Positions 8,287-17,873 are shown, counted from the stretch's first letter. The stretch: 64,000 nucleotides of DNA from Alcanivorax nanhaiticus (GCF_000756665.1 NZ_ARXV01000006.1:62001-126000), one strand, 5' to 3'. Translations and numbers: made by a program. Notes: generated from the sequence alone by a model not told the origin.

Positions 8287-8856
8287 ATGCAAAAAACCGT
8301 TGTCGCCCTGATCTCACTCTTCCTGCTGTGCAGCACCAGTCAAGCCATGGCCCGCAAGGCTGAAGAGAGCAAGAATGTGTTCGGCTGGGTGGAGCAAACC
8401 ACCTTGATGCCCTGGGGCGTCAAGCTGAAAGCCAAGCTGGACAGTGGCGCGCTGACCTCTTCCCTGCATGCCACCGACGTCACCATTTTTGAAAAAGACG
8501 GCGACAAGTGGGTGCGTTTCACTGTCAATGTGAAGGACCTGGACAGTGGGAAAGTGGTATCAAAAACCTTTGAAAAGCCCCGCCACAGAAAAGTGCTGAT
8601 TCGAGGCGCAGGAGGAGAGGACCGTCGCCCTGTCGTGCTCATGAAGTTATGCATGGGCAATACCGTCTATGAAGAACAGTTCACCCTCAACGATCGCTCA
8701 GACATGATCTACCCGGTACTACTGGGCCGTCGCACCCTGTCTCATCTGGGGTATCTGGATGTGACCGAAACCTTCCTCCACAACCCCTCGTGCACCGAAG
8801 AATCAACGGTGAAGCAGCACAAGGAAGAGGACGACGACGAGGACATCCACGACTAG
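8287..8856 (+). CDS. RimK/LysX-associated retropepsin-like aspartic peptidase, secreted
   Basis: 189 aa with an N-terminal signal peptide (VVALISLFLLCSTSQAMA). The catalytic retropepsin-like signature is LDSGALTSSLHA (D-S-G-A-x-T-S), with YPVLLGRRTL near the C-terminus, matching the family once called 'ATP-dependent zinc protease' (PF05618). The tail is very acidic (EEDDDEDIHD). Family members often sit near RimK or ATP-grasp ligases; none is visible here. An AGAGGAAAGC ribosome-site region precedes ATG 8287. Confidence 0.85.
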   Translation: MQKTVVALISLFLLCSTSQAMARKAEESKNVFGWVEQTTLMPWGVKLKAKLDSGALTSSLHATDVTIFEKDGDKWVRFTVNVKDLDSGKVVSKTFEKPRHRKVLIRGAGGEDRRPVVLMKLCMGNTVYEEQFTLNDRSDMIYPVLLGRRTLSHLGYLDVTETFLHNPSCTEESTVKQHKEEDDDEDIHD

Positions 8857-8990
8857 CGGGCAAGCGTTCACTAAACGATGTGGCGACGCGCCCGGACATC
8901 TGGCGTCAGCCTTGCCCCGCAACCGAAAAGCCAAACCGCCCAACCTGGGTCAGGTTTTTTGCTTTATCGAGGAGCCTCTGAATAACGACC

Positions 8991-9078
8991 GAGGCCGCGC
9001 CCGGATTCCGGACGCGGCCTCGTCAATACAGCCCAATAAAACCTCGATGCCGCGTTGCAGCTTGAAGCTTGAAGCTTG
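8991..9078. repeat. Heptad repeat half-element, AAGCTTG class (element E) with GC hairpin
   Basis: Three heptads (CAGCTTG, AAGCTTG, AAGCTTG; 9058-9078) form a right arm. A GC hairpin, GAGGCCGCG (8991-8999) with CGCGGCCTC (9013-9021), forms the core. No left arm is recognisable; instead the motif GGAGCCTCTGAA (near 8971), shared with the palindrome at 29371, is present. It lies between the convergent peptidase and RdgC genes and ends ten bases from the rdgC stop. It is probably a truncated copy that also serves as terminator. Confidence 0.7.
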
Positions 9079-9087
9079 TACCTGCCG

Positions 9088-9993
9088 TTACGCCGGATTC
9101 ACCTCGAAATACCCAAACAACCCATCCAGCGCCTCACGCAGCACACTTCCCTGCAAGCTGATCCGCGCCTCCAGTTCGGCCACTGCATCATCGGCATCCA
9201 GGCTGTCGATATTTTCCTGCAGCAGATCCAGCGCCTTGATGCGCTTGATCTCCAGCTTGTCATTCACATCCAGCTCAAGATTGTCCTGCCAGGCCAGGTT
9301 GATGCGTGTGACCACCATGCCGGTTTCCAGATGGGCAAGAATTTCTTCCTGACCCAGGTCCACCGCAGTGAATTTCACCGCCGCCCCTTCATCCTTGGTC
9401 CCCTTCAGTTCACACCGGTCCCCCAGGGTGAATCCTTCAGGCAGCAACTTGGTGTCACGCAGCCAGTTGCTGAAGCTGGTGTAAGGGGCTGAATTGGGTG
9501 CCGGGTACGCCACCGGCAAGGTGCCGATCGCCTTACGCAAACAGGCCACCACTTCCTCGGCGCGAGTGGCGGAGGAGGCGTCCACCAGCACCCGTTTGCG
9601 CTGGGTGTCGATGATCAGATTGGTGCGCCGGGAGCGGGTGAAGGCACGGGGCATCAGCTCAAAGGTGATCTGCTCCTTCAGCTCCGCTTTTTCCTTGCGG
9701 CCCACCTTGCGCCCTTCCTCTTCCTGAATGTACTCCACCTTCTCATCCAGCAGTTCCTTGATCACCGGGCCGGGCAACAGGCGGGAGGTTTCCTGATAGG
9801 TGCAGTAGATGAAGCCATCCACGGCATACGCCATGGGGTCCTGGCCTTTCAGGGGCGGCACGAAGCCCTCAGAGCGCAAGGTCTGGCTACCACAAGGCTG
9901 GCAACGATTGCTGGAAAGAATCTCATCCAGCTCCGCCACAGAGAAAGAAAAGGGCTCATCGCCCAGATACACAATCAGGTTCTTGATCCACAT
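9088..9993 (-). CDS. rdgC: Recombination-associated protein RdgC
   Basis: 301 aa starting MWIKNLIVYLGDEPFSF, the standard RdgC opening, and matching the family length of ~300. Further hallmarks are the SNRCQPCGSQTL region and the FELMPRAFTRSRRTN stretch of the ring interface. RdgC forms a dimeric ring around duplex DNA and counters RecA and PriA loading. The start at ATG 9993 is chosen by homology; a longer frame reaching 10092 is not supported. It is a single gene between element E and the divergent dehalogenase. Confidence 0.92.
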   Translation of the reverse strand: MWIKNLIVYLGDEPFSFSVAELDEILSSNRCQPCGSQTLRSEGFVPPLKGQDPMAYAVDGFIYCTYQETSRLLPGPVIKELLDEKVEYIQEEEGRKVGRKEKAELKEQITFELMPRAFTRSRRTNLIIDTQRKRVLVDASSATRAEEVVACLRKAIGTLPVAYPAPNSAPYTSFSNWLRDTKLLPEGFTLGDRCELKGTKDEGAAVKFTAVDLGQEEILAHLETGMVVTRINLAWQDNLELDVNDKLEIKRIKALDLLQENIDSLDADDAVAELEARISLQGSVLREALDGLFGYFEVNPA

Positions 9994-10185
9994 AGTCTTG
10001 TATCCAAAAGCCGGGACGAAAAGGGGCGTCTCCGGAAAGCGGGAAGGCTGGCCACAGTAGCGAAATGCCTTCTCCTCCTCAAGCGCTACCATCGCAACTG
10101 ATCAGCAAATCGGCAGGCACTTCGGCCTGTAATGACCGGCCCACCTGTGGCAACAATAGTCAGGCCAACGTTACCAGGAGTCACC

Positions 10186-11076
10186 ATGGATTATCTGCGC
10201 ACTCCCGACAGCCGATTTGAACGACTGCTCGACTACCCATTCACACCCCACTATGCGGATGTGGGAGGGCTGCGAATGCATTACCTTGATGAAGGCCCGG
10301 CTGATGCGGCCCCCATCCTGATGCTGCATGGAGAGCCATCCTGGTCCTATCTCTACCGGCACATGATCCCCATCTGTGCCGCAGCCGGACACCGTGTCAT
10401 CGCCCCGGACCTGATTGGCTTCGGCAAGTCCGACAAGCCCACTGACATCAATGCCTATAGCTACCAGAGCCACATGGACTGGCTGCTGTCACTGCTGGAT
10501 CAACTGCAACTCAGCAACATCACCCTGGTTTGCCAGGATTGGGGCTCTTTGCTGGGATTACGGCTGGCGGCGGAAAACCCGGACCGTTTCCGCGCGATTG
10601 TGGTCGGCAACGGCATGCTGCCCACTGGCGACCAGAAGGTTCCCGCCGCATTCCAGTTATGGAAAAACTTTGCCATCTACAGCCCCATTTTTCCCGTCTC
10701 CCGCATTATCAATTCCGCCACGTTTCGCAAGCTGGGCCCGGACGAGCGCCGCGCCTACGACGCCCCTTTTCCAAACCGCCAATACAAGGCCGGGGCGCGT
10801 GCTTTCCCCAAGCTGGTACCGGTTACTCCGGATGATCCAGCAACTGAGGCGAATCGATCAGCATGGCGAATACTGGAAACCTGGAAAAAGCCTTTCCTGA
10901 CCACGTTCAGCAATGGCGACCCGATTACACGTGGCGGAGATAAATACATGCAAGAGCGCATACCCGGAGCCGCAGGGCAGCCGCATCAAACACTCGTGGG
11001 AGGCCATTTTCTGCAGGAGGATTCGCCGGTTGTGTTCGCCCGTGCCATTAATGACCTGCTGGCAAGATCATTCTGA
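10186..11076 (+). CDS. Haloalkane dehalogenase (HLD-I type)
   Basis: 296 aa alpha/beta hydrolase. HGEPSWSYLYRH forms the oxyanion hole; CQDWGSLLGLR carries the nucleophile Asp and the first halide-binding Trp; the late acid and GGHFLQED (catalytic His) complete the triad. This pattern is that of DhlA/DhmA/DadB-type HLD-I enzymes, which hydrolyse haloalkanes to alcohols plus halide; DadB was described from Alcanivorax dieselolei. AGGAG lies six bases before ATG 10186. The gene stands alone and its stop is eight bases from the convergent diguanylate cyclase stop. Some family members act on other substrates, so activity is inferred. Confidence 0.88.
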   Translation: MDYLRTPDSRFERLLDYPFTPHYADVGGLRMHYLDEGPADAAPILMLHGEPSWSYLYRHMIPICAAAGHRVIAPDLIGFGKSDKPTDINAYSYQSHMDWLLSLLDQLQLSNITLVCQDWGSLLGLRLAAENPDRFRAIVVGNGMLPTGDQKVPAAFQLWKNFAIYSPIFPVSRIINSATFRKLGPDERRAYDAPFPNRQYKAGARAFPKLVPVTPDDPATEANRSAWRILETWKKPFLTTFSNGDPITRGGDKYMQERIPGAAGQPHQTLVGGHFLQEDSPVVFARAINDLLARSF

Positions 11077-11083
11077 AAAAACA

Positions 11084-12259
11084 TCAACAGGGAGCAACGG
11101 CCGGATCGGACCAGAACTCAACCCGGTTACGTCCGGCCGTTTTGGCGCGATAGAGCATCTCATCCGCCCGGGCAATCAAGGCATGCTCATCAGCTTCATC
11201 GTCCGCCTGCCACAGCACCACACCAAAGCTGGCAGAAAATGACAGCAACTCGCCACAAGCCAGGCTCACCGGCGAACGCTCAATGGTTGTACGGCACCGC
11301 TCGATGCCCCGTGCGGCACCGGCATGATCGGTTTCCGGCAGCAGTAACACGAATTCTTCCCCACCGATACGGCCAACGGTATCGGTCTCGCGTAGGCATC
11401 CGCGCAGCACCTCAGCCACACGCACCAGCACCTCATCACCCACAGCATGACCATGGGTATCATTGATTCGCTTGAAGTGATCCAGATCCAGCAGGCAAAC
11501 ACTCAACGGCTGGCCGTTACGACGCGCCCGCGCCAGCTCAAAACCAAAACGGCTAAACAGCTCACGACGATTGGCAAGCCCCGTCAATGGGTCGTGCAGG
11601 GCCTGGTCGCGAACCTGCGCCTCACGTCGAACCCAACGCCCCAGCAACAAGGCCACCAGCACGATCACTACAGTGATAAACGGCGCCATGAACGCCACCG
11701 TGCTGCCAATCCAGTAATACGACAGCAGCTCCTGAGAGATCGGGTACTTGATAAAATAAATGGCATGAACGCTATAGCCTTGCACCGACAGCCAGGCCAA
11801 CAACAACACCACCAACACCGTGAAGGCAAAATTCCAGGCCACACGCTGAAACCCAAACAGGATAAAACCCACCAGAGGAGCCCCCACCAGCACCATACCG
11901 GTCATGGGGCTATAGAGTCCGAATGTCCAGCCCAGGAGCAAGAAGGCCACACTGAAAAACGACATGAAGAACGGAGGATAAAGAACCGAGTGACGTTGAG
12001 TCCGACGTAACAACATCCCCCAGACGACCAACACCAGCCAGCCAGCTTGATTGAACAACATCACCTGCGTCATGACCTCCGCCCCTTCTGTGGAGACGAA
12101 GCGATCCGCAAACTCAGTGAGATGAATCGTGAAAAGGTGCCAGAGGAAAACAAAACTCATATAGCCCCACAGGAGCACAGACAACAGTAAACACTTGTCC
12201 CTGTCGCTCCAGTCGAGCAATCGATATACCGCTACTAAGGCTGCAGGCTTCTTTTTCAT
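11084..12259 (-). CDS. Membrane-bound GGDEF diguanylate cyclase
   Basis: 391 aa. The first ~210 residues hold about six hydrophobic helices (for example SVLLWGYMSFVFLWHLF and FVLLVVLLLAWLSVQGY), a membrane sensor of no clearly named class. The GGDEF domain follows, with DPLTGLANRR, DLDHFKRINDTHGH and the active loop GGEEF, consistent with an active cyclase. An RxxD inhibitory site (RETD) occurs a few residues before GGEEF (LRETDTVGRIGGEEF). It would make cyclic di-GMP in response to an unknown membrane signal. Confidence 0.9.
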   Translation of the reverse strand: MKKKPAALVAVYRLLDWSDRDKCLLLSVLLWGYMSFVFLWHLFTIHLTEFADRFVSTEGAEVMTQVMLFNQAGWLVLVVWGMLLRRTQRHSVLYPPFFMSFFSVAFLLLGWTFGLYSPMTGMVLVGAPLVGFILFGFQRVAWNFAFTVLVVLLLAWLSVQGYSVHAIYFIKYPISQELLSYYWIGSTVAFMAPFITVVIVLVALLLGRWVRREAQVRDQALHDPLTGLANRRELFSRFGFELARARRNGQPLSVCLLDLDHFKRINDTHGHAVGDEVLVRVAEVLRGCLRETDTVGRIGGEEFVLLLPETDHAGAARGIERCRTTIERSPVSLACGELLSFSASFGVVLWQADDEADEHALIARADEMLYRAKTAGRNRVEFWSDPAVAPC

Positions 12260-12378
12260 TATTTTGCGTGACCTGGTTCACACCTTGTCTCGCCATTATG
12301 GCACTTTCGCCATCGATAACAGCCTGGCAGGACCACGTCCGTACCAGGCAGCCGACCGATAGTCGGATAACACCCGCC

Positions 12379-13380
12379 TTACTCGTAACTGAGATGAGTC
12401 GCCTTGCCGCGGAACACCCGGTAAATGTAGAAGGTATATCCAAGAATCATCGGCAGAGCGATCACCGCACCCCAGAAGGTAAACAGCAGAGACTCGGTCG
12501 CGGAAGCCGCATCCCAGATAGACAGCTGCCCCAGCACTACATCCGGGAACAGACTGTAGGCAAGACCGATACTGGCCAGCACGCAGATCACGATCAGCGC
12601 CAGGAACGCCAGCCAGCCATAGCCATTGTCGAGAATCTGACGGCTGTTGAAGATCCAGATCAACCCGGCGTACGCCAGCCCGGTGGCAATGGGAATCGGC
12701 ATCAGGCCAATAGCGTTGGGGAGCGTGAACCATTTGGCAGCGATGGTCTCGCTCACCAGCGGCGTAGCAATAGACACCAGCAGCAGAAAGCCCCCCATGG
12801 GCCACACCGCAAGCCGCCCCCAATGAGCCGCCTTACGGAACAACTCGCCTTCGGTCTTGATCAGCAACCAGGCCGCACCCAGCATGATATAAAGCGCAGG
12901 CAGCGCCAGACCTATCAGCACGGCAAACAGTGTACTGGTGGTATCACCGGTCAGGCCCGTGACATAGGCGCCCAACATCCAGCCCTGGCAAACCGAAGCG
13001 ACCAGTGAACCAATAGCAAACAGCCGGTTCCACATGGCCTTGTGCTGGTCCCCGGCCTTGACCCGAAAGTCGAATGACACCCCTCGGAGAATCAACCCCA
13101 TGAGCATGATAGTCACGGGCAGATAAAGCGAAGTCAGCACAATGCCGTGGGCCTGCGGGAAGGCAATCAGCAAGATGCCCACCCCGAGCACGATCCAGGT
13201 TTCATTGGCATCCCAGAACGGGCCGATGGCCGCCACCATCACATCCTTTTCCTGATCGGAGGCAAACGGCAACAACATACCAATGCCCAGGTCGTAGCCA
13301 TCCAGCACCACATAGATCAACAGCGCCAGTCCCATGGCGCCGGCGAAAAATAACGGTAACCAGTATCCAAGATCCATCAT
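12379..13380 (-). CDS. cydB: Cytochrome bd-type (cyanide-insensitive) quinol oxidase subunit II
   Basis: 333 aa multi-pass membrane protein with the CydB opening YVVLDGYDLGIGML and GPFWDANETWIVLG. It partners subunit I, whose stop it overlaps (ATGA). The sequence is closer in style to CioB/short-Q-loop bd oxidases than to E. coli CydB. The complex oxidises quinol and reduces oxygen without pumping protons. No separate CydX gene is visible downstream. Confidence 0.92.
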   Translation of the reverse strand: MMDLGYWLPLFFAGAMGLALLIYVVLDGYDLGIGMLLPFASDQEKDVMVAAIGPFWDANETWIVLGVGILLIAFPQAHGIVLTSLYLPVTIMLMGLILRGVSFDFRVKAGDQHKAMWNRLFAIGSLVASVCQGWMLGAYVTGLTGDTTSTLFAVLIGLALPALYIMLGAAWLLIKTEGELFRKAAHWGRLAVWPMGGFLLLVSIATPLVSETIAAKWFTLPNAIGLMPIPIATGLAYAGLIWIFNSRQILDNGYGWLAFLALIVICVLASIGLAYSLFPDVVLGQLSIWDAASATESLLFTFWGAVIALPMILGYTFYIYRVFRGKATHLSYE

Positions 13381-14750
13381 GCATCTCCTTCGCTACGTTC
13401 TGCTGCCATGGCCTGCTGTTGTGGCGACAACGACAGGGAGCGGGCCGGCTTGGTGGCCAGATAGCGCAATGCGGCGATATAGGACACCAGCAGGAAGGCA
13501 TACAACAGCACATAGCCAAACAGGGTGCCGGCGACAGTGGCACTACTGTGATCGGCCACCACCTCAGCAGTGCGCAGCAAACCATCCACAATCCACGGCT
13601 GGCGCCCGATCTCGGTAACGTACCAGCCCGCCAGCACCGCCACCCAACCGGAGAACGTCATCACCGACAGGGTGCGCAATAACCACGGATGCGCGCTACT
13701 GTTTTCTTCCCGGGATCGAAACAACCGCCACAGGGCCCACCAGCCCACCAACACCATCAGTGTGCCCACCCCAACCATCACCCGGAATGACCAGAACACC
13801 GGTGCCACCGGCGGGTGGGCACCTGCAAATTCATTTAGCCCTTTGAGTTCGCCATCCCATTCATGGGTCAGGATCAGGCTGGCAAGACCGGGCACCTTGA
13901 TTGCCATGTGAGTAGTACGGGCCTCTTCATCCGGAAAGCCGAACAGGGTCAGGGGCGCATGGCTTTCGGTTTCCCAAATCCCTTCCATGGCGGCTATCTT
14001 GGCAGGCTGATGCTCCAGGGTATTGAGCCCGTGCATATCGCCAATCCACACCTGCAGTGGAGCCAACACGGCAGCCATCAGGGCCCCGGTGCGCATGACC
14101 TTCCAGGTGGCCGGGCCATCCACCCCTTTCAGCGCACGCCAGGCACTCACGCCCATGATCAGGAAGGCGGCGGTCAGCAGGGAGGCATTGAACATGTGGG
14201 CGAAACGATAGGGGAAAGAGGGATTGAAGATGACCTCCCACCAGCTATTCACAAAGAACACACCATCCTCAATACGATAACCGCTGGGGGTCTGCATCCA
14301 GGAATTCAGGCTCAGAATCCAGAACGCCGAAAACGAAGTGCCCACCGCCACCAGCGCCGTGGCAATCAGGTGCGTGCGATTGGACACGCGATCCTTGCCA
14401 AACAACATGATCCCGAGGAAAGACGCCTCCAGAAAAAACGCCGTGAGCACTTCATAACCCAGCAGCGGCCCGGCGATGTTACCCGCCCTCTCCATGAATC
14501 CGGGCCAGTTGGTGCCGAACTGAAAACTCATGGTAATGCCGGACACCACCCCAAGCGCGAAACTCAAGGCAAAAATTTTCACCCAGAAAAAATAGGCATA
14601 TTCCCAGGCCTTGTCGCCGGACAGGGTGTAGCGCAGGCGAAAGTAGAACAACACCCAGCACAGACCAATGGTGATGGTCGGAAACAGAATGTGAAAGCTG
14701 ATGTTGGCGGCAAACTGCAGGCGCGCCAGCAGGAAGGGGTCAAACTCCAT
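13377..14750 (-). CDS. cydA: Cytochrome bd-type (cyanide-insensitive) quinol oxidase subunit I
   Basis: 457 aa. It begins with the haem b595 ligand region (ISFHILFPTITIGL, His at about 20) and contains FSFALGVVSGI-type and GYEVLTAFFLEASFLG sequences and the LQVWIGDMHG motif. The loop between helices 6 and 7 is short, as in CIO-type (CioA) enzymes rather than the long-Q-loop E. coli form. An AGGAG site precedes ATG 14750. It is the first gene of a two-gene operon. Such oxidases support respiration at low oxygen or in the presence of inhibitors. Confidence 0.93.
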   Translation of the reverse strand: MEFDPFLLARLQFAANISFHILFPTITIGLCWVLFYFRLRYTLSGDKAWEYAYFFWVKIFALSFALGVVSGITMSFQFGTNWPGFMERAGNIAGPLLGYEVLTAFFLEASFLGIMLFGKDRVSNRTHLIATALVAVGTSFSAFWILSLNSWMQTPSGYRIEDGVFFVNSWWEVIFNPSFPYRFAHMFNASLLTAAFLIMGVSAWRALKGVDGPATWKVMRTGALMAAVLAPLQVWIGDMHGLNTLEHQPAKIAAMEGIWETESHAPLTLFGFPDEEARTTHMAIKVPGLASLILTHEWDGELKGLNEFAGAHPPVAPVFWSFRVMVGVGTLMVLVGWWALWRLFRSREENSSAHPWLLRTLSVMTFSGWVAVLAGWYVTEIGRQPWIVDGLLRTAEVVADHSSATVAGTLFGYVLLYAFLLVSYIAALRYLATKPARSLSLSPQQQAMAAERSEGDA

Positions 14751-15013
14751 TCGATATCTCCTGTAGGAATATCCTTATAACCACACTACCAGACTTCTCC
14801 GATCTGCCCAGATGACAAATTGTCCATCCCTCTGCCACACGTGAACAACGCGTCAGTAATAACACTACCTCTACAAAGGACACAATTCGTTAGATAGCGC
14901 ACAACAAGGACACTACAGCGCCCTTTCTGTTTACCCAACAAAATGCATTTCATCATTTTTTGCAGCTCTGGCTGCGACTTCGATATCTGTACCGCAATTA
15001 ACGGGAGAGTCCC

Positions 15014-16024
15014 ATGAGCAAAACAAAAAAAGTGTTTCAGGCATTGAGTGCCGCCGCTGCGCTGACGCTCAGCAGTACCGCTTTCGCGGCGGTGGAGCGT
15101 ACCTTCTGCGTATTCGACATCATCGGCGCCAGTGGCGACACCTACAACATGATGAAAGATTACAAGACCGCCGCCCTGGCCTGGGGGGTGGATGTGGAAC
15201 TCAAGCCCTACACTGACGAAAAGATCGCCTCTGAAGATCTCAAGGCCAACCAGTGTGATGCCGCTGTTCTCACCGGCATCCGCGGTCGCCAGTTCAACAG
15301 CTACACCGGCAGCATGGATTCCATCGGCGCCATCCCCAACTACGACGCCATGCAAACCGTGATCGCGGTACTGGCCAGTGGCAAAGTGGACCAGCATCTG
15401 GTGTCTGGCCCCTATGAAGTGGGCGGCGTGTTCCCCCTTGGCGCGGCCTTCCTGTTCCTCAAGGACAAGGAAATTGACACCGTGGAAGAGCTGGCCGGTA
15501 AATCCATCGCCGTTCTGGAGTACGACAGCGCCCAGGCCAACATGGCCTCACGAGTGGGCATGTCTCCGGTCATGTCAGATATCACCAACTTCTCTACCCG
15601 CTTCAACAATGGCTCCGTGGATATCTGCTTTGCCCCGGTAATGGGTTATTCCGCTCTGGAACTCTACAAAGGCATGGCCCCCAGCGGCGGCATCCTGGAT
15701 TACGTGCTCGGTCAGCTGAGCGCCCAGGTAATCATTCGCAAGGACCGCTTCCCGGACGGCTTCGGTCAGCAATCCCGCCAGTTCATGTTTGGCCAGTTTG
15801 ACCGCGCCATGAAGCTGATCGACAACTCCAGCAGCGAAATCGATGACAAATGGTGGATCCGCATCCCCGAGGCCGACACGCTGCGTTACGACCAGATGAT
15901 GCGCGAGGCCCGCATTGCCCTCACCAAAGATGGCGTTTACAACAAGGACATGATGAGCCTGCTGCGCAAGGTACGCTGCCAGCAGGATGCATCTCGGGCC
16001 GAGTGCGTCAATCCGCAAGAATAA
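15014..16024 (+). CDS. AdeT-like putative solute-binding protein
   Basis: 336 aa secreted protein with signal peptide (ALSAAAALTLSSTAFA). It opens with ERTFCVFDIIGASGDTYNMMKDY, the hallmark of the PF19582 'putative solute-binding protein AdeT1/2' family common in Acinetobacter, Marinobacter and Alcanivorax. It looks like a periplasmic binding protein of the TRAP/TAXI-type fold, but no transporter genes are adjacent. GGGAGAG precedes ATG 15014. Earlier reports linking AdeT to drug efflux are weak; the ligand is unknown. Confidence 0.8.
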   Translation: MSKTKKVFQALSAAAALTLSSTAFAAVERTFCVFDIIGASGDTYNMMKDYKTAALAWGVDVELKPYTDEKIASEDLKANQCDAAVLTGIRGRQFNSYTGSMDSIGAIPNYDAMQTVIAVLASGKVDQHLVSGPYEVGGVFPLGAAFLFLKDKEIDTVEELAGKSIAVLEYDSAQANMASRVGMSPVMSDITNFSTRFNNGSVDICFAPVMGYSALELYKGMAPSGGILDYVLGQLSAQVIIRKDRFPDGFGQQSRQFMFGQFDRAMKLIDNSSSEIDDKWWIRIPEADTLRYDQMMREARIALTKDGVYNKDMMSLLRKVRCQQDASRAECVNPQE

Positions 16025-16041
16025 ACCCGGTGCCGCTGCCC

Positions 16042-16074
16042 CTGTCGGCGGCCCCCTCTAGGGTCAGCCGACAG
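16042..16074 (+). terminator. Stem-loop after the AdeT-like gene
   Basis: CTGTCGGC (16042-16049) pairs with GCCGACAG (16067-16074), with an inner CCC/GGG pair. It lies 18 bases after the stop at 16024. There is no clear T-run, so it may be a processing or Rho-dependent end. Confidence 0.45.
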
Positions 16075-16148
16075 CCAAACTGGTGAAATGCGTTCAAGCG
16101 GTCCATGCTGGAATTGACCCAGGGTTAAAGGAATAACCGGAGGCTTAC

Positions 16149-16325
16149 ATGAAAACCTTGATTACCCGATTCCTGCAGGAAGAAAGTGGTGCCACCATGG
16201 TCGAGTACGCCATCGTTGCATCACTGATTTCTATCGCCGCTGTTGCCGTCATTGTTCTGGTTGGTGAAGAAGTGCTGGGCCTGTTCCAGGGGGCAGACAC
16301 CGCCATGAAAGATAGCGGCATGTAA
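16149..16325 (+). CDS. Flp-family type IVb pilin (orphan)
   Basis: 58 aa, below common ORF-length cut-offs. It reads MKTLITRFLQEESGATMV, then EYAIVASLISIAAVAVIVLV. The class III prepilin site is G-ATMV-EY: cleavage after the Gly would leave Glu at +5 and Tyr at +6, as in Flp/Tad pilins, with a hydrophobic helix following. GGAGG (16141-region) lies five to seven bases before the ATG. No TadA, TadB, RcpA or TadV gene is in the window, so any assembly machine is encoded elsewhere. It is flanked by the AdeT-like gene and selO. Confidence 0.9.
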   Translation: MKTLITRFLQEESGATMVEYAIVASLISIAAVAVIVLVGEEVLGLFQGADTAMKDSGM

Positions 16326-16417
16326 GCATCCGCAGGCCAGTCAAACAAGGCTGACGCCTGCGCCTCCCAACCAGCTCTGTTACCCTGTGGCACTCCAGTT
16401 ATCGTGGCGGAGCGTCC

Positions 16418-17869
16418 ATGAGTCAGTCCTTCGGTTTCCAGTTCGACAACAGCTATTCCCGGCTACCAGAAGCCCTGTTTTCCCCGTGCGATCCGCAAGC
16501 TGTCAGCACCCCTGCCATGGTGCTGTTCAATACGGCTCTGGCCACTGAACTGGGGCTGGATGCCCCCACACTGGCACAACGCCCGGACTGTTTCAGCGGT
16601 AACCATCAACTTCCCGGCAGCATGCCGCTGGCCCAGGCCTATGCGGGACACCAGTTCGGCCGCCTGACCATGCTAGGTGATGGGCGCGCCATTTTGCTGG
16701 GTGAGCAGATAGCGCCCGACGGGCGCAGGCTGGACATCCAGCTGAAAGGGGCCGGACGCACTCCTTTCTCACGGGGGGGCGACGGGCGCGCTGCCCTTGG
16801 CCCCATGTTGCGTGAATATGTGATCAGCGAAGCCATGCACGCGCTTGGCATTCCTACCACCCGCAGCCTGGCTGTCGTCTCAAGCGGTGAACCGGTTTAC
16901 CGGGAACAACCCTTGCCGGGAGCAGTGCTTACCCGTGTCGCCGCCTCTCACCTGCGAGTGGGAACCTTCCAGTACGCTGCCGCGCAACAAGACAGCGCGT
17001 TAATGGATACGCTTATCCGCTACACCCTTGAGCGTCACTACCCGGAAAAACAGGACAGCGACAACCCCGCGCTGGCGTTACTGGATGCCGTCATCGATAA
17101 ACAGATCGCACTGGTCACTCACTGGATGCGGGTGGGCTTCATTCATGGCGTGCTTAATACCGACAACGTGACACTCAGCGGAGAGACCATTGATTACGGC
17201 CCCTGCGCCTTCATGGATCAGTACGATGAAAATACCGTCTTCAGTTCCATCGACCAGCAAGGCCGCTATGCCTATGGCAGCCAGCCCGGCATCACCCAAT
17301 GGAACCTGGGGCGCTTCGCGGAAACCCTGCTTACCCGCATGGACGACGACGTAGACAGCGCAGTAGAGATCGCCACCGAACGACTCAAGGCATTCAGTGC
17401 CCGCTACGATGCCAGCTGGCTGGCCATGATGCGAAGCAAACTGGGATTGACTGGCAGTGACGCCGGGGATGAGACACTGGCAAAAGACTTGCTGGCTCTG
17501 ATGCAACTGCACAAGGCAGATTTCACCAACACCTTCCGCAGCCTGATTGGAGGAAAGCCGCTGCAGGGGCAACCTTATGACAATGACGCCTTTACGGCCT
17601 GGCATAACCGCTGGCTGAACCGGCTGGATCGCGATCCGCAAGCGCACGACCACGCCTGGGAACTGATGCGCAACAGCAACCCGGCCGTGATTCCGCGTAA
17701 TCATCAAGTAGAAAAAGCGCTACGCGCAGCAGAAGATGGCGACCTCAGCGTGGTCGAATCCCTGCTCTTCGCGCTGGCCGATCCCTATGCGGAACGGGAC
17801 AGCGATGATCCCTACGTGCAGCCGCCGAAGGAGGATGAGGTGGTGTGCGCTACGTTCTGCGGGACGTAA
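16418..17869 (+). CDS. selO: Protein adenylyltransferase SelO (YdiU)
   Basis: 483 aa pseudokinase-fold AMPylase, near the usual ~480-490 length. Signature stretches are YAGHQFGRLTMLGDGRA, QLKGAGRTPFSRGGDGRA, GFIHGVLNTDN and DYGPCAFMD. The protein ends CATFCGT, keeping the conserved C-terminal Cys that is Sec in some eukaryotic homologues. SelO transfers AMP to Ser/Thr/Tyr of proteins in redox stress responses. GGAG lies upstream of ATG 16418. The TAA is followed within five bases by GAGTTTC heptad element F. Confidence 0.95.
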   Translation: MSQSFGFQFDNSYSRLPEALFSPCDPQAVSTPAMVLFNTALATELGLDAPTLAQRPDCFSGNHQLPGSMPLAQAYAGHQFGRLTMLGDGRAILLGEQIAPDGRRLDIQLKGAGRTPFSRGGDGRAALGPMLREYVISEAMHALGIPTTRSLAVVSSGEPVYREQPLPGAVLTRVAASHLRVGTFQYAAAQQDSALMDTLIRYTLERHYPEKQDSDNPALALLDAVIDKQIALVTHWMRVGFIHGVLNTDNVTLSGETIDYGPCAFMDQYDENTVFSSIDQQGRYAYGSQPGITQWNLGRFAETLLTRMDDDVDSAVEIATERLKAFSARYDASWLAMMRSKLGLTGSDAGDETLAKDLLALMQLHKADFTNTFRSLIGGKPLQGQPYDNDAFTAWHNRWLNRLDRDPQAHDHAWELMRNSNPAVIPRNHQVEKALRAAEDGDLSVVESLLFALADPYAERDSDDPYVQPPKEDEVVCATFCGT

Positions 17870-17873
17870 AAAC

